Shown one piece after another: positions 10,401 to 20,540 of a stretch of 64,000 bases of DNA. The stretch is from Lepidodermella squamata (Eukaryota; Gastrotricha). The notes beneath the pieces were generated by a model that ran no database searches, was not told where the DNA came from, and saw only the letters and a list, made by a program, of their open reading frames with translations. The stretch lies in the NCBI GenBank assembly GCA_047495785.1, contig JBLDXI010000028.1, positions 434,001 to 498,000 on the forward strand. The letters run 5' to 3'. Made by a program: the position numbers and the translations under genes. Position 1 is the first letter of the stretch. Each line of letters opens with the position of its first letter.

Positions 10401-12978
10401 AATATAATTTAAAATGTTTGAATTATTTGGAAATTGTAGGGAAACAAAAATGCTACTTTAATGAGTTGTTGAGAAATTACAAAATGGTTAAAAGGAATTT
10501 GAATTCTACTACGTTATCATCCTCGCCTTCTCCTCGTGGCAAGAAACCGAGCATATGCCGATCTATTCTATTTCGTTGTTTCGATTTATCTCAAAGGTAA
10601 CACTTGGAGATAGGACTCCTAGCCGTAACAACGGCAAATTTCTAAACAAGGTCAAGTAACACACAGTTATTGCCGATTTCGATCTCATTAGCTGCGGATG
10701 GTCTCATTAAATGCAGCTTTGTTTGACATATTCCTGTGCTGAGGTGGGCAGACCTCTGGTAGTATATGCCATATCTGTTAGAAGGGCGAAGTGCTAAATG
10801 GCTAGCTACTAAAGAAACCAGGATTACGTTTATCAATGATTTAATCTCATTCATTTGATCGACACCAATCACCTTCACTTGTGTTACAAATTGCCCCTGT
10901 ATATTTATATTGCAGATTTGGCTTCAAAATTCGTCTCTCCATTAATTTCGATGCAACGATGAACTAAAGTCTCGAGTATTCAGTTCAGTCTTTTTGCCAG
11001 GGTTTTTGCGATAGAAGAAACACCCATCGCCTGTTTATTTATCTTGATGGCAGGTGCTTGACAGCGCCACCGCGATCTCAAGGTTTATGAGGGTATAAAA
11101 AGGCACAGCTAGCCGCAAGCAGCAGTCATTGTTCAATTATTTTCTTGAAAAATTTACTATTTAATCGTTCGTTCTCGGTAGAAAATGATGCGCTACGTTG
11201 TTTTGGCTCTACTGGTGAGTTTACTTCTTGCAATTACGCGCTGATGATTAAACTGTTGGTTTTTGAAGGTTAGCATCGTTGCTTGTGAAATCCTTTCGGA
11301 GGAAAGCCGTGGTACGATGGCTGATCGGCAGACTAAGCCACACGGCGGAAAAGTTAGAAGTCCGCACCCTGCACATACGCCATCGCGAAACCAGAAGCCA
11401 AAGGATTCCAGCATACCAAGTGGCCAAGGTCGAAGACGTATCAAGTTTTGAACAACAACAAATCGCCCAAGCTTTACGATGCGGGTTGAGCTGAGAGAGA
11501 GATGGAATTCCTGCTTCGCTTGTAATTCGAAATAAACTCAAAATGGCATGCATATTGCAGCATTTTAGCGCGATCCTACAATCCATGCCTTTCTCGTGAT
11601 ACAAGTAGCTTTAAGATGCTGGAACCTAGTAGTTTTCGAGAAAAGGCGTAATTACTACAACATTACGCTAGTTATTAAGTTTAATACGGCTCAAACAGTT
11701 CCAAAACGTATGCAATTAAATTCTCCGTCATCGGGGCTTTCCATTGACATTCTGCTTGACATGTATCATACCTGAGAAAATGACATAGTGTGTGGTCTAA
11801 ACTCGATCGCAAAATCCTATGGCAATGTCACCCCGCTGGCTTAAGTCGCCACGTTTTATGGTATGTCAAGGAAAAATGTTTACGAGGTCCGCGTCAGACC
11901 TCGTAAAGATGCAAGTAACATAACCAATATCTCCGAAAAAGTCACAGCTCAAGTACTTAAGATTTTAGATCGAGATGAATCAAACATTTAAACATGAAGC
12001 TCCTATAAACCAGATGTGTGTTTATGTACCGTTGGCGTTTAGGTTACCACCGGGATCGTAGAGCCGACTGCGGTTCAAGTGATACCCAGCGGTAACGGGC
12101 AACTCTCACGGGGCCCCTGTGCTTAAGATGTTCACAACATCGAACTGAATGGAGATGGATGAGTGGAGGCAACAGGACGGGAGCAATCCTATCTGATTCA
12201 CCTTCTGGTTTTTCTACCTGTTCCTCACCGTTGGCGCTGAAATTCACATCTGATTCATCTATCGATTAATTTTGATGCAGCGCTATTGTTGGAGGCATTT
12301 AGTTCAACCTTACTGCCTAGGTTTGTCGAAAACACCGTCCGTGCCTGTTTATTTATCTTGATGGCAGGTGCTTGAAGGGGGCCTCGCAGATCACATGGTT
12401 TGCTGGGTTATAAAACAGCAAGCCGCAGTCATTTATCAATTACTTTCCCGACAAATTTACAATTAATTCTTCATTCTCGGTAGAAAATGATGCGCTGCGT
12501 TGTTTTGGCTCTACTGGTGAGTTACCTCCTCGCTATTACGCGCTGATAATTCAACTTTTGGGTTTTTTAGATTAGTATCGTTGCTTGTGAGAAATTCATG
12601 CTTTTATTTGTGAGAAAAGTAGGTTTTGACGCTGGAAGCCTGCAGAATTTTCGAGAGGAGACGAAATTACTACAAGAAGTCAGGTAAATATTACGTAGTC
12701 GGTGAAAATTATCTATTGATTTATTTTAGAGATTTTAGAAATTTTTTTGAGATGAATGGCGTATAACTGAAACATTCAAAAATGGAGCTCTTACCTAGGG
12801 AAGATTTCTTGGGTAGCGACCTGCCAAAAGTGTCGGCATCGTCTAGAAACGACGATTTCGATTGAGGTTTCGACTTAGTCGGAGCTTTCGCGGCAACTTT
12901 CGGTGCTGCTTGCTGCTCTTCACCCTCGGAATGGCTGCTCTCGTCACCACTATCACCATACGCCACTAGAGCATTCAT
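7476..12978 (-). CDS. PRCC: PRCC-like spliceosome-associated protein
   Basis: Two exons, 12795-12978 and 7476-8494, joined in phase to give about 400 aa (human PRCC is 491). The N-terminus MNALVAYGDSGDES matches the PRCC start. The middle is acidic and low-complexity, with a run of Asp/Glu. The C-terminus carries the family signature: SIQFVECNADDLLD, then GRAKSRHQITYLAWLAKERE, ending KMKYGF. PRCC is a nuclear protein linked to pre-mRNA splicing and to mitotic checkpoint protein MAD2B in vertebrates. The single intron is 4.3 kb, far larger than most here, and holds two antisense peptide-gene copies and two inverted-repeat elements. It is the last of four closely spaced same-strand genes; an acceptor-like GCTAG lies about 30 bp before its ATG. 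Confidence 0.92.
9315..9711. mobile_element. MITE with 16-bp perfect terminal inverted repeats
   Basis: AGAGGTGGAAACAGGT at 9315-9330 is exactly inverted at 9696-9711. The interior is full of short ACCGGT/CCGGTT repeats. The ends resemble hAT termini (CAGAG one base out on the left), but I find no clear 8-bp target duplication. It lies in the PRCC intron and has no recognisable transposase. Confidence 0.6.
10192..10374. mobile_element. Short TA-flanked MITE with internal repeats
   Basis: CCGTACTGCCCG (10192-10203) is perfectly inverted at 10363-10374, and TA flanks both ends, as for Tc1/mariner-type insertion. The interior is several degenerate copies of AATAAATGTCAG. It lies in the PRCC intron. 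Its first five bases (CCGTA) are shared with the element at 53266-53672. Confidence 0.65.
11031..11101 (+). promoter_or_regulatory. Promoter of peptide copy B: conserved block and TATA box
   Basis: The block at 11031-11061 has CTGTTTATTTATC (forkhead-like and GATA-like) followed by the E-box CAGGTG; GGGTATAAAA ends at 11100, about 85 bp before the ATG. It matches the copy A block in order and spacing. Confidence 0.6.
11185..11451 (+). CDS. Small secreted basic peptide, copy B
   Basis: Exons 11185-11214 and 11269-11451, 54-nt intron after codon 10; 70 aa. MMRYVVLALL plus VSIVAC is the signal peptide; the rest begins EILSEESRG, carries SRNQKPKD and ends GRRRIKF. The signal region is almost identical to copy A, while the middle differs in length and content, as in secreted peptides under relaxed or diversifying selection. 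An AATAAA lies 80 bp downstream at 11531. The gene sits wholly inside the PRCC intron on the opposite strand, so it needs its own promoter, which is present. Function is not recognised. Confidence 0.72.
11531..11536 (+). terminator. Poly(A) signal of peptide copy B
   Basis: AATAAA 80 bp past the stop. The surrounding AATAAACTC motif recurs inverted after copies A (near 6365) and D (near 36975). Confidence 0.5.
11879..11907. repeat. Perfect 11-bp inverted repeat (hairpin)
   Basis: TTTACGAGGTC at 11879-11889 is inverted at 11897-11907 with a 7-bp loop. It is in the PRCC intron, about 430 bp after copy B. No role is evident. Confidence 0.5.
12345..12415 (+). promoter_or_regulatory. Promoter of peptide copy C: conserved block and TATA box
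   Basis: Block at 12345-12375 with the same forkhead-like, GATA-like and E-box order; TTATAAAAC at 12408-12416. The promoter is intact although its gene is truncated. Confidence 0.55.
12487..12687 (+). pseudogene. Peptide copy C: signal peptide joined by deletion to 3' flank
   Basis: Exon 1 (12487-12516, MMRCVVLALL) and the start of exon 2 (from 12571, ISIVACE) match copies A and B. The sequence then jumps to what is 3' flank in the other copies (ATTCATGCTTTT and on, compare 11576 onward after copy B). About 300 bp, holding the mature peptide, is gone. The remaining frame is 48 codons and ends at TAA 12685-12687. It may be transcribed, since TATA box and upstream block are intact, but it no longer encodes the family peptide. 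Confidence 0.7.
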
Positions 12979-13255
12979 TTTTTCATATAAAGAATCCCTA
13001 GCGAAAAAATCAAAACAGACGTAAATGATGTTTCCGATTGGTTAGACATAATTTATTGCGGAAGACCCAGTGGTCCATCAGATTATAAAAAAGGAGAGCA
13101 AAGAAAGTAAAAATTGATTAGCGCAACAAATGACCTAGAATCCATCCCTGAAGAGTAGAAATTTCAGAAATTAGCGGCAATTTTTCAAAAATTTCAATTC
13201 AATTCTATGCTTTGTTGCGTGAATCAATTTCGCAATGAATGACTAATTTCCACTT

Positions 13256-14241
13256 TTATTCATTCTCTGCGCACCACACGGCAGCCCATGAGCCGAGCTC
13301 AGCCATCATTCTATTGTAGCCAATCACAACCGCATTCGTTTTCGCCATCAGCTCATCCAGCTGAGCCGCTTGTTCCTGCTGCTTCCTCACAATGCGATTC
13401 AACCGCTCCGCATGATCGACACATCCGGTTATGGCTTTACTGTTCAACACGCTTTGCAGCTGTGAGACCTTTTTCAAACTCTCAACAGCCGCTGTGATTT
13501 GATCGTGCTCCATTAGGATGACCTCGCAGTGAGTTCGCAAAGCTGCGACATCCGTCGCTTGAGCATTTATGGACACGTTTGACTTCATAGATAGGTGCAA
13601 CGCATGTTCCAGTTGTTGAACTAAATAATGAAGAAAATAGCACAGAATCAATATTCTTGATTGATAATTGGAAAAAATGATCTTCGCACCAAAATTATGA
13701 ACATGTATTTTGTGGAAAGCCTTATCCTGAGTTCCGAAGATTCGACCATTTTGTCCCAAAAGTTGCAAACTATTTTTTAATTTGGCAACTTTTTGTAGGA
13801 AACTCAACAAATTTTATGCTTAAATTAAACCTAATGAGAGAATATTCCATCTTTTATCGGACCGAGGAATTTACTGGAGAAAACCCGGAATGGTAACCCG
13901 TTTGGACCAAATTTCTGCGGACTTTTTTAATCTAACAAGTGGCACTCTTGATTAATATTCTCTTGATCTTTGAATTTTTCTAAAAACCATGTATTTTCTT
14001 TGCTTGCGTTACTTATGGGACACGCCGTACAAGAACTTGGATACTTACGTTGTGAGAAAATTCTGTTAATATTGCGACGTCCAGTTGTGTAAAGCACCAA
14101 TTTCTTGTTCAACTCAGCCAGTCTCGCATCGACGGCCGGATTTTGGCCTTTGGGCGCCTCAGACAAATTCCCAAGAACGCGGCTTTCCAACTCGCAAATT
14201 CGCTCCTCCAAAAACTCTAGGTTGGCAGTTTGAGTGCTCAT
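13256..14241 (-). CDS. DCTN3: Dynactin subunit 3 (p22/p24)
   Basis: Exons 14049-14241 and 13256-13620 join in phase to give 185 aa; human DCTN3 is 186. The product is mostly helical: an N-terminal coiled segment (LEFLEERICELESRVLG) and a long C-terminal helix region with HAERLNRIVRKQQEQAAQLDE, matching the DCTN3 pattern HAARLQRLAQIHIQQQDQ. It belongs to the dynactin shoulder, which links dynein to cargo. The start is the ATG just after an acceptor-like TTTCTAG, and an AATAAA of the upstream gene lies about 40 bp before that acceptor, an operon-like layout. The intron holds a GTGTCCC-type MITE copy. Confidence 0.88.
13752..14028. mobile_element. GTGTCCC-type MITE, copy in the DCTN3 intron
   Basis: Begins TGTCCCAAAAGTTGC and ends TTACTTATGGGACACGCCGT, imperfect inverted ends. 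The interior (ATTTTTTAATTTGGCAACTT, TTCCATCTTTTATCGG) recurs at 14823-15210, near 40055-40188, 53080-53700 and 58822-59198. Confidence 0.6.
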
Positions 14242-14300
14242 TACAAAACTTGAGAATAAATCTAGAAACAAATTAAAATTAGCAGTTATGAAGTGGAAGT

Positions 14301-14306
14301 TTTATT
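14301..14306 (-). terminator. Poly(A) signal after the EF-hand/death-domain gene
   Basis: AATAAA on the - strand, about 95 bp after the stop at 14399 and about 40 bp before the acceptor preceding the DCTN3 ATG. This is the order expected inside a trans-spliced operon. Confidence 0.5.
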
Positions 14307-14398
14307 CTCTACAGAAGTTCACTCGTAGTGCTTGAGATCTTGCAATTCTATCACAACTATTTATAAAAAGATTCCACGGAACAATTTTTGCTGTCATT

Positions 14399-16435
14399 CT
14401 AAGCGATTGATGCCCGAATTTCCTGCGCAACTTCGCGCATGTTGCTAGAAACCAGGGCTTGTTCAAGCGCTTCCATAGTGGCATAGCCGCGGTCGCGATC
14501 GCGCCAAGTTTTCAGAATAGTCATTATCTTCTGCAAGTCCTGACCCGGCGCGTACAGCGACGCTATGGCGTCGACATCGGCGACGGTGAAGTTGAGGTAA
14601 TTACACAGCATCATCCAATCGCGGCCGACCAGTCGCTCGGCCGCGGCGCGCAACACGTGATCTCCAACGGGCTCGCCTCGAACCAAAGATTGACCTAAAA
14701 ATATCCAAAAACGTTGATATCCGCTCAACAATTCACCATCAATTTTAAGGCCATTAAAACGAAGGACCAAATGATCAGAGAAATTGGTTTGGAATTTCCC
14801 GATTTTGAATTGTAAATAAAACTACGGCGTGTCCCAGAAGTTTCTCGACTATTTTTTAATTTGGCAACTTTTTGTAGTAAATTAAACTAATTTTTATGAA
14901 AATGAACTAACCGAGAGAAAATTCCATCTCTTATCCGCGATGAAACCAAAGAAATAAAAAAAAGTCACGAGAGAAAAACCGAAACCCCCGATTTTAATGT
15001 TAATTGTTTTGCTAATTTTCGGTATTTTATCCTGCTGGGCCAAATTTCTCCGGAACTTTTTAATCCCATTGAACTTGACATACTTGATTAATATTCTCGT
15101 GATTTTTGGAATTTTTTTTGTGGCAATGAGATTAGACTTCGTCTCTCATTTTACAGTTTCTGAACCCTTTTCCGTGCGTTTTTTTTTGCTTGCGTTACTT
15201 ATGGGACAAGCTTCATTATTCGATTTGAAACGCTCATAGTCATAATTTTAGCTGATTAGGCTTGAGAAAGTTATTTATCATACCAAGAGCTGAGAGTCCA
15301 CCATTCGAAGCGTTCACGCTGGCTCCCGGGCCGCCGCCGCCGTCCGGCCGCGGTGACGCAAGTGACTTGGCAATTTCCGACTGCATCTTGTTGAACATGT
15401 CATGCTCGGCGACCATGCGCGAAATCGGCAATTCGTCGTCCATAACTTTGACCTCGGGCGGTAGAATGGCGAAGTCTAACAGGCGAGCTGTTGCTTCCAT
15501 GTGAATAAGATGCCACGTTTTGAACTCGTTCATATCAACCTGGCCGTCGCGATTCGTGTCCAACTGGCTCATGACGGTTGTAGCCAAATCATCCACTTTG
15601 TACTGAATACAGAGGGGCTCATTAGGAAATTACCAATAACTAAGTCATATCAATTAGAAATTTCCATTTGATATTTGAATAGCTAAGCCGTGATACTTCC
15701 GTCAAGATTGAAGAACGACATTCCTATCCTTAAGTCTTAAAGCGGATCTGAGCAAGGGACTTACTTCGTCCCAATCTTGATGCATTTTCTGGATAACCTC
15801 CTTCCATTTGACAAGATTCAGTGGGTAGTTTTCGTTCATCAAATAGAAAACGACGCCCAATTTGTCCTCCAAATCGCATCGAGACCACCACGTAGCGGCA
15901 CATAAGAACGTTCGGAATGACACTTCACCTTTCGTATTTTGCAAAAAATGCAGAATCTGGGAGAAGAAAAACAACAAAAATTGATAGAAAGAAATCAAGA
16001 TTTTTGGCGAATTTATAATTGGTGCTCAAATCACAGCTAAAAACGTGGAAGGTTAATTTATCTGAATCAAAGCCACTCGTGCGAATATTTACTCTGACGG
16101 CGAAAAAATCGTTAATCTTAGCTCCCTTCACGATAACGGTTCCGTCACTGGTAGATCCGAGCTGCCGAAATCTGGTCCACATTCGATGAACCTCCACTGG
16201 GCTCACTAAATGTATTCAATTTTCAACGTAAAAAATTGATTAATTTCACAAATTCATCAATTTTAAGCTGAAAAATTGCGTGGACTTCCTCCAGATTATA
16301 AAATTTTCATACAATTCGAAACTCACTTGCACAAGCAGCTGCATTGTGAATGATCCAACTCATTTCGCCCGAGCCAGGCGAGACATGCGGCGGCAATTCG
16401 GCTGGTTTCGGAATTTTAGCCATATACGGCCCCAT
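14399..16435 (-). CDS. EF-hand (calcineurin B-like) protein with C-terminal death domain
   Basis: Exons by eye: 16327-16435, 16093-16205, 15765-15956, 15284-15602, 14399-14694; 342 aa, all phases consistent. Residues about 37-190 look like a calcineurin B/CHP-type EF-hand fold in which only the last loop is canonical (DTNRDGQVDMNEF). Then comes a Gly/Asn linker (GGGGPGASVNASNGG). The last exon encodes a death domain: SLVRGEPVGDHVLRAAAERL, GRDWMMLCNYLNFTVADVDA, ILKTWRDRDRG. The join uses donor G|GTATGA at 15283, the same donor type used in the dynein and RING genes. If that intron is retained, the protein instead ends after KPNQLKL (stop at 15240), so two isoforms are possible. The exon cannot be a free-standing gene: it has no in-frame ATG, and its acceptor phase fits this donor. 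Confidence 0.7.
14823..15210. mobile_element. GTGTCCC-type MITE inside the last EF-hand/death-domain intron
   Basis: Starts CGGCGTGTCCCAGAAGTT and ends GCGTTACTTATGGGACA; same orientation and interior as the copy at 13752-14028, with a longer middle. No transposase. Confidence 0.6.
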
Positions 16436-16576
16436 TTTTCAATATTTTCAAAAGCTCTAAATATTTCTTAAGAAATTTCAAAATTTCAATCTTGATGAAT
16501 CGTTTAATAATACTGAAAAATAGCGCATTTCTGTGAATTTTATAAATAGGAAGACGAATAATTTTCGATGTTTTCA

Positions 16577-19391
16577 TTAATGCGGCGTGCTGTAGATGTC
16601 TGGCCTGCGTTGTTTTCGCGTCGGAATAGCATCTCGAACCGCATTGACCTCACTCGGATCTAAATCAACCACCAACATGCCTTCTTTCTCATCAAGTTCG
16701 CCCATAATTTTGCCCCACGGATTCACAACCATAGAATGTCCCCATGCAATATAGCCGGCCGTTTCGTCACGCGCCGGTGAGCAAGTCGCAACATACAGCT
16801 GGTTATCGATTGCTCGAGCTTTTTGAAGCTGCTCCCAATAGTCGGGGCCGGTTGTTGTGCTGAAAGCGCCAGGGTAGATCAACAGGTTGCAGCCGGCTTC
16901 AGTGTACCAGTTCGCGAGTTCTGGGAAGCGAATGTCGAAACAAATGCCGACGCCAATTTTCCACTTTTCATCTGCAAATAAATTCACAAAATGATAGTTT
17001 CGAACGAGAAATCCCGATTTTGAGCACCACAAAAATCCATCATATATTTTTTTCAAATTTTCGTTATTTAAAAAATATAAGTGGATCACTAAAAAAACTT
17101 CAAATAAATACACTTTACCGGGCACAAAATTAAAAAATAGCTAACATACTTATGACACCATGGAGAAAACTGTTGCCAGGTTTTAGAACATCCGATTCGC
17201 GAAACGTAATTTTTCCCGGAATATCAATGTTGAACAGGTGCATTTTGCGAAATTTGCCATTGAAAGACCCGTCGCTGTTGAACCACGCGCACGTGTTGTA
17301 AAGACTGCCATCAGTCGGGTCCAATTCTGGCACCGAACCGCCAATCACTGCAATCGAATTCGCTTTCGCAGCTTCGGCCAATTTTTGGCACGTTTCTCCG
17401 CCTGGAACGGCTTCGGCATATTCGCCGAAAAATTTGACGCCATAAGGTGAATTGAAACATTCCTAAAAATGACACGCGAATTATCAAATTGTTCCCATCC
17501 AACAAGTTGGATTGCTGTTTCCATCAAATTGTTTTAATATACCCAACCATCTTAGGAATATATTAACTGGCTACCTGGTATAATCTTCATCTTGTGAGTA
17601 GGATAGAATCTCTATGATCTTGCGCATGTAAGATGCCATTTTTTAATTAACAAGAGTTCTAATTTCTAGGCACCAACTCTTCTTTTATCTCAAATTTCAG
17701 AGAAGACAAGTAACTTTTTCCTCAAGGAAATCCAGGAAAAAAACCGCCCCTGGCGAGTATAACTATCCTGGAAAGGACGAGTCATTCGTAAGTTTTATGC
17801 CAATTGGGCACCGACGAAGCCGCAGGCAAGCGGAACAAAAAAGCTGTTGATAATTTCTCGGAAATGAGTAGTCGCGGAAACACACGTTTGTGAGCAATGA
17901 AAAATAATGAACCAGAGAAATTAGAAATGGAAAACGCTCGCCTGGTTTCGATGGTTCAAAACTTTCGTCTGTCTCACTCTCCGGGAAAACCATCATCAGC
18001 ATCTCCTGCCAAATACGATTAACCTTCCAAACCAAAGCGGAGGAAGTCAAGCTGCTCGAAGCTGAAGGTGAGCCTGAACCTCAACGTAATATCGACATCA
18101 TTCAGTATTCTAACACTGATCCGAGATCGAGTTCCTAAAATTATATACGGCCAGAAGAAGAAGACCCAAGGTAATCAGCAAATTATCTAACGATCTTGCC
18201 TGTTCATGTTTCCATTTTCTGCCTTTATCAGTCTTGCAAGAAGAAAAGCAAGGCGACGCCGAGCAAGACTACGGTGACCAAGACGACTACGAGCAACGCC
18301 GTCTCGAGCAAGAAGAGCGAGTCCGTCGTGAGGAAGAAGAGCGAGAACATGAGCAAGAACAAGATGATAAAATGGCACAAGGCGAATCTCGCCGCAGTTC
18401 ACATGAAGAAGTCATGGACGTTGACGTTGTTGTCGCCGGAAGCGTCCCTAGTGGTCAAGGGCAGGAGGAGGGTGAAGGCACAGAAGACCAGGATGTCGGG
18501 CGGTCTAGCGGTGTAGGCCGGGCTCAATACCTAGCACCCGATGGCGGCAGCCAGGTGGTCAGCGGCAGTCTCCCGAGTGGTCAAGGCCGCGATCCACACC
18601 CATCAGGTTCGACTGCAAATCGCGACACGGCTGATGACGACGCGACCGGTGCTGTTGGCTACGGATTTGTTGACTACGCGCGACGTGAAGATCACGGTGC
18701 GGGCCATACGATGTTCCGCGTAAGACGGCACTGAGCGACAGGCCAAGCGAATCGCCAAGTCAAATGCAACTTCGGCGTCGAAGATTACGAGTCTTTCCAT
18801 CCAACGCTACTCCATCTTATTCGAGCGCTTGGCATCCGCGGTGATCCGATGCTAATGTGGGACACTGATAAGTCGTACCGCTGCTACGACTAGATTCTTA
18901 TTGTCGACTAGATGGGTCTTATTATAATTCTTGGAAAAGAGTATATTTTACGCGAAAAATGCATGTAAAATACGGCGTAAAATTCGAAAAATCCTTCGAG
19001 TTGCTGTTAGCGCATGACCTTCGATTCGAAGCAATTTCGTGAACATGCGTTACAAGACGTTAACCCTACTGTAATAAGCGTTTCAACATCGGTTGAAAGA
19101 AAGCGAAATGATTCTTGCGAAACAAGTACGGATGGCTGTGCGGGAAAAATAATACTTTCACATTATTTAGAAGATTTTCTCATACATTTTACTACAGCCT
19201 ATAACTGGCTAATAACTGGTTGCCAAATAATTCAAAAAATTTTCTGATTTCGAAAAATGAGAGGAAATTACCGGCAAAACAGCTAGATGAGCACCTTTAG
19301 CCTTGGCTGCTGCGATAAATTCGACAGCTTTCTGAACATTTTGCGCTTTGTTTGCCGTAACGCCGAGCTGAATCAGTGCCACCCTCAACAT
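16577..19391 (-). CDS. NIT2: Omega-amidase / nitrilase-like protein NIT2
   Basis: Three exons, 19272-19391, 17150-17462 and 16577-16971, give 275 aa, the length of animal NIT2 (276). It hydrolyses alpha-ketoglutaramate and alpha-ketosuccinamate in the cytosol and mitochondria. The nitrilase triad is visible: Glu41 in ECFNSPYG, Lys113 in KFRKMHLF, Cys155 in [26 protein letters not shown] near the end is also typical. Start is the ATG of [10 protein letters not shown]. The first intron (1.8 kb) holds an unexplained lysine-rich open region. It is the probable first gene of the operon NIT2, EF-hand/death-domain, DCTN3, PRCC; 142 bp separate its stop from the next ATG. Confidence 0.93.
17690..18900 (+). 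pseudogene. Unidentified, probably broken gene nested antisense in NIT2 intron 1
   Basis: The stretch is GC-richer than the surrounding intron and has long open frames. From 18234 one + frame stays open to a TGA at 18732-18734, then continues in the same frame as a plausible sequence ([36 protein letters not shown]) to a TAG near 18893. Another frame gives a Lys/Ser/Thr-rich stretch ([19 protein letters not shown]), reachable in phase from an upstream segment by a GT-AG intron (18067 to about 18231). No single frame explains the whole, so I read it as a frameshifted pseudogene or retrocopy. I do not recognise the family. Confidence 0.3.
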
Positions 19392-20540
19392 TTCCAATTA
19401 ATCACCCTAAAAATGGAGGGAAAAACACAAACAATTTTAACAATTTTTTTGACATTTTATTCATTTTCTTATCATTCACTTTTGTTGTCTTTTCGTGTCG
19501 CAAAAAACTGAAGCTCACAAAAAGGATGTTGCTGAAAAACGAGAGAGAGATAGAGAGAAAACGTGTTAACATTATATCGTATTTTTTCAAGCTCACGATC
19601 GTGCACGGTAAAACAATTATTCTGTTAATTATGCTTAAATTATTCTCAAAAAAAATTACACAGGACAAGATGCGTTTCCAAAGCAGCGGTATTTTTTTCG
19701 ATAGGAGAAGAAGAAACGGCGCGAGATATGAATCATTTAGCAACAAAATATTTTAGCCATTTTTACAGCTTTAGAAAATTAGTTAATTTACATTTATTTC
19801 AGGCCGAAAGATTTTCTCGTCAAAACAGTGTACATAGCACGGCGCAAAAATGACCGATCCAGCATTCGTAAAAATCGGCCATTTTTGGGCCTATCGACTA
19901 TGAAAAATGTACATATATAGAAGAAATGATAAACACAGGAAAGACGTGAAAGAAACTGGTTATCAATATAACATAATCTTCGGTAAAATTTTCAATTCTC
20001 CTCATTGGCACGAAGCGCTTTGTTGTCTACGAAAAAAATCGACGACACACGTGAGTGACCCAGAAGCACAACCAAATTCACTTCGAAAAACTAAACACAA
20101 TGCACATATGTATAGGTAATTTTTCAACCATTAGCTCAATTTTCACGTGAAAGTAAAGTTACAACAACATCCTCATCGAAAAAAAGAAGATGAAACGATT
20201 GCCATTAATTTTTAATTGAAGAGGAAGCAGCAAAAAATATCGAATGCAGCGATTTTTCACAAATCTTAAATTAGTTTCTTACATAAAAAAAATGTAATTA
20301 TTTCTTTCTAGTAGGTTATGGCGATAAAATTTAGCCGATATTTCAAGAAAACGTGAGGTTAAAAGTTGTATTTCAATTCAAATTTTGCCAAAAATTATTT
20401 CTAATGGCACTTATTCATCTGACACGTGGAATATAGGCTATTTCATTTCTCAATATCACACTTGGATTTCCGCTATAAAAAAAATCGGCCAATATTTACA
20501 GGTGAATGCAAAAGATAGACAATTATTTTTCGATCAGTTT
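19392..20540. other. AT-rich spacer between furin and NIT2 genes
   Basis: About 1.15 kb of AT-rich DNA between the 3' end of the furin gene and the 5' end of NIT2, both on the - strand. Only short overlapping open frames with low-complexity content. No coding exon, RNA gene or repeat pair recognised. Confidence 0.5.

Noticed and set aside
14399-14770. Death domain as a separate single-exon gene
   Set aside because: There is no ATG in frame before the acceptor at 14695, and the acceptor phase fits the donor of the preceding EF-hand exon.
17763-18050. 95-codon - frame inside NIT2 intron 1
   Set aside because: On the NIT2 strand, but it does not fit between NIT2 exons 1 and 2, whose direct join gives the exact family length.
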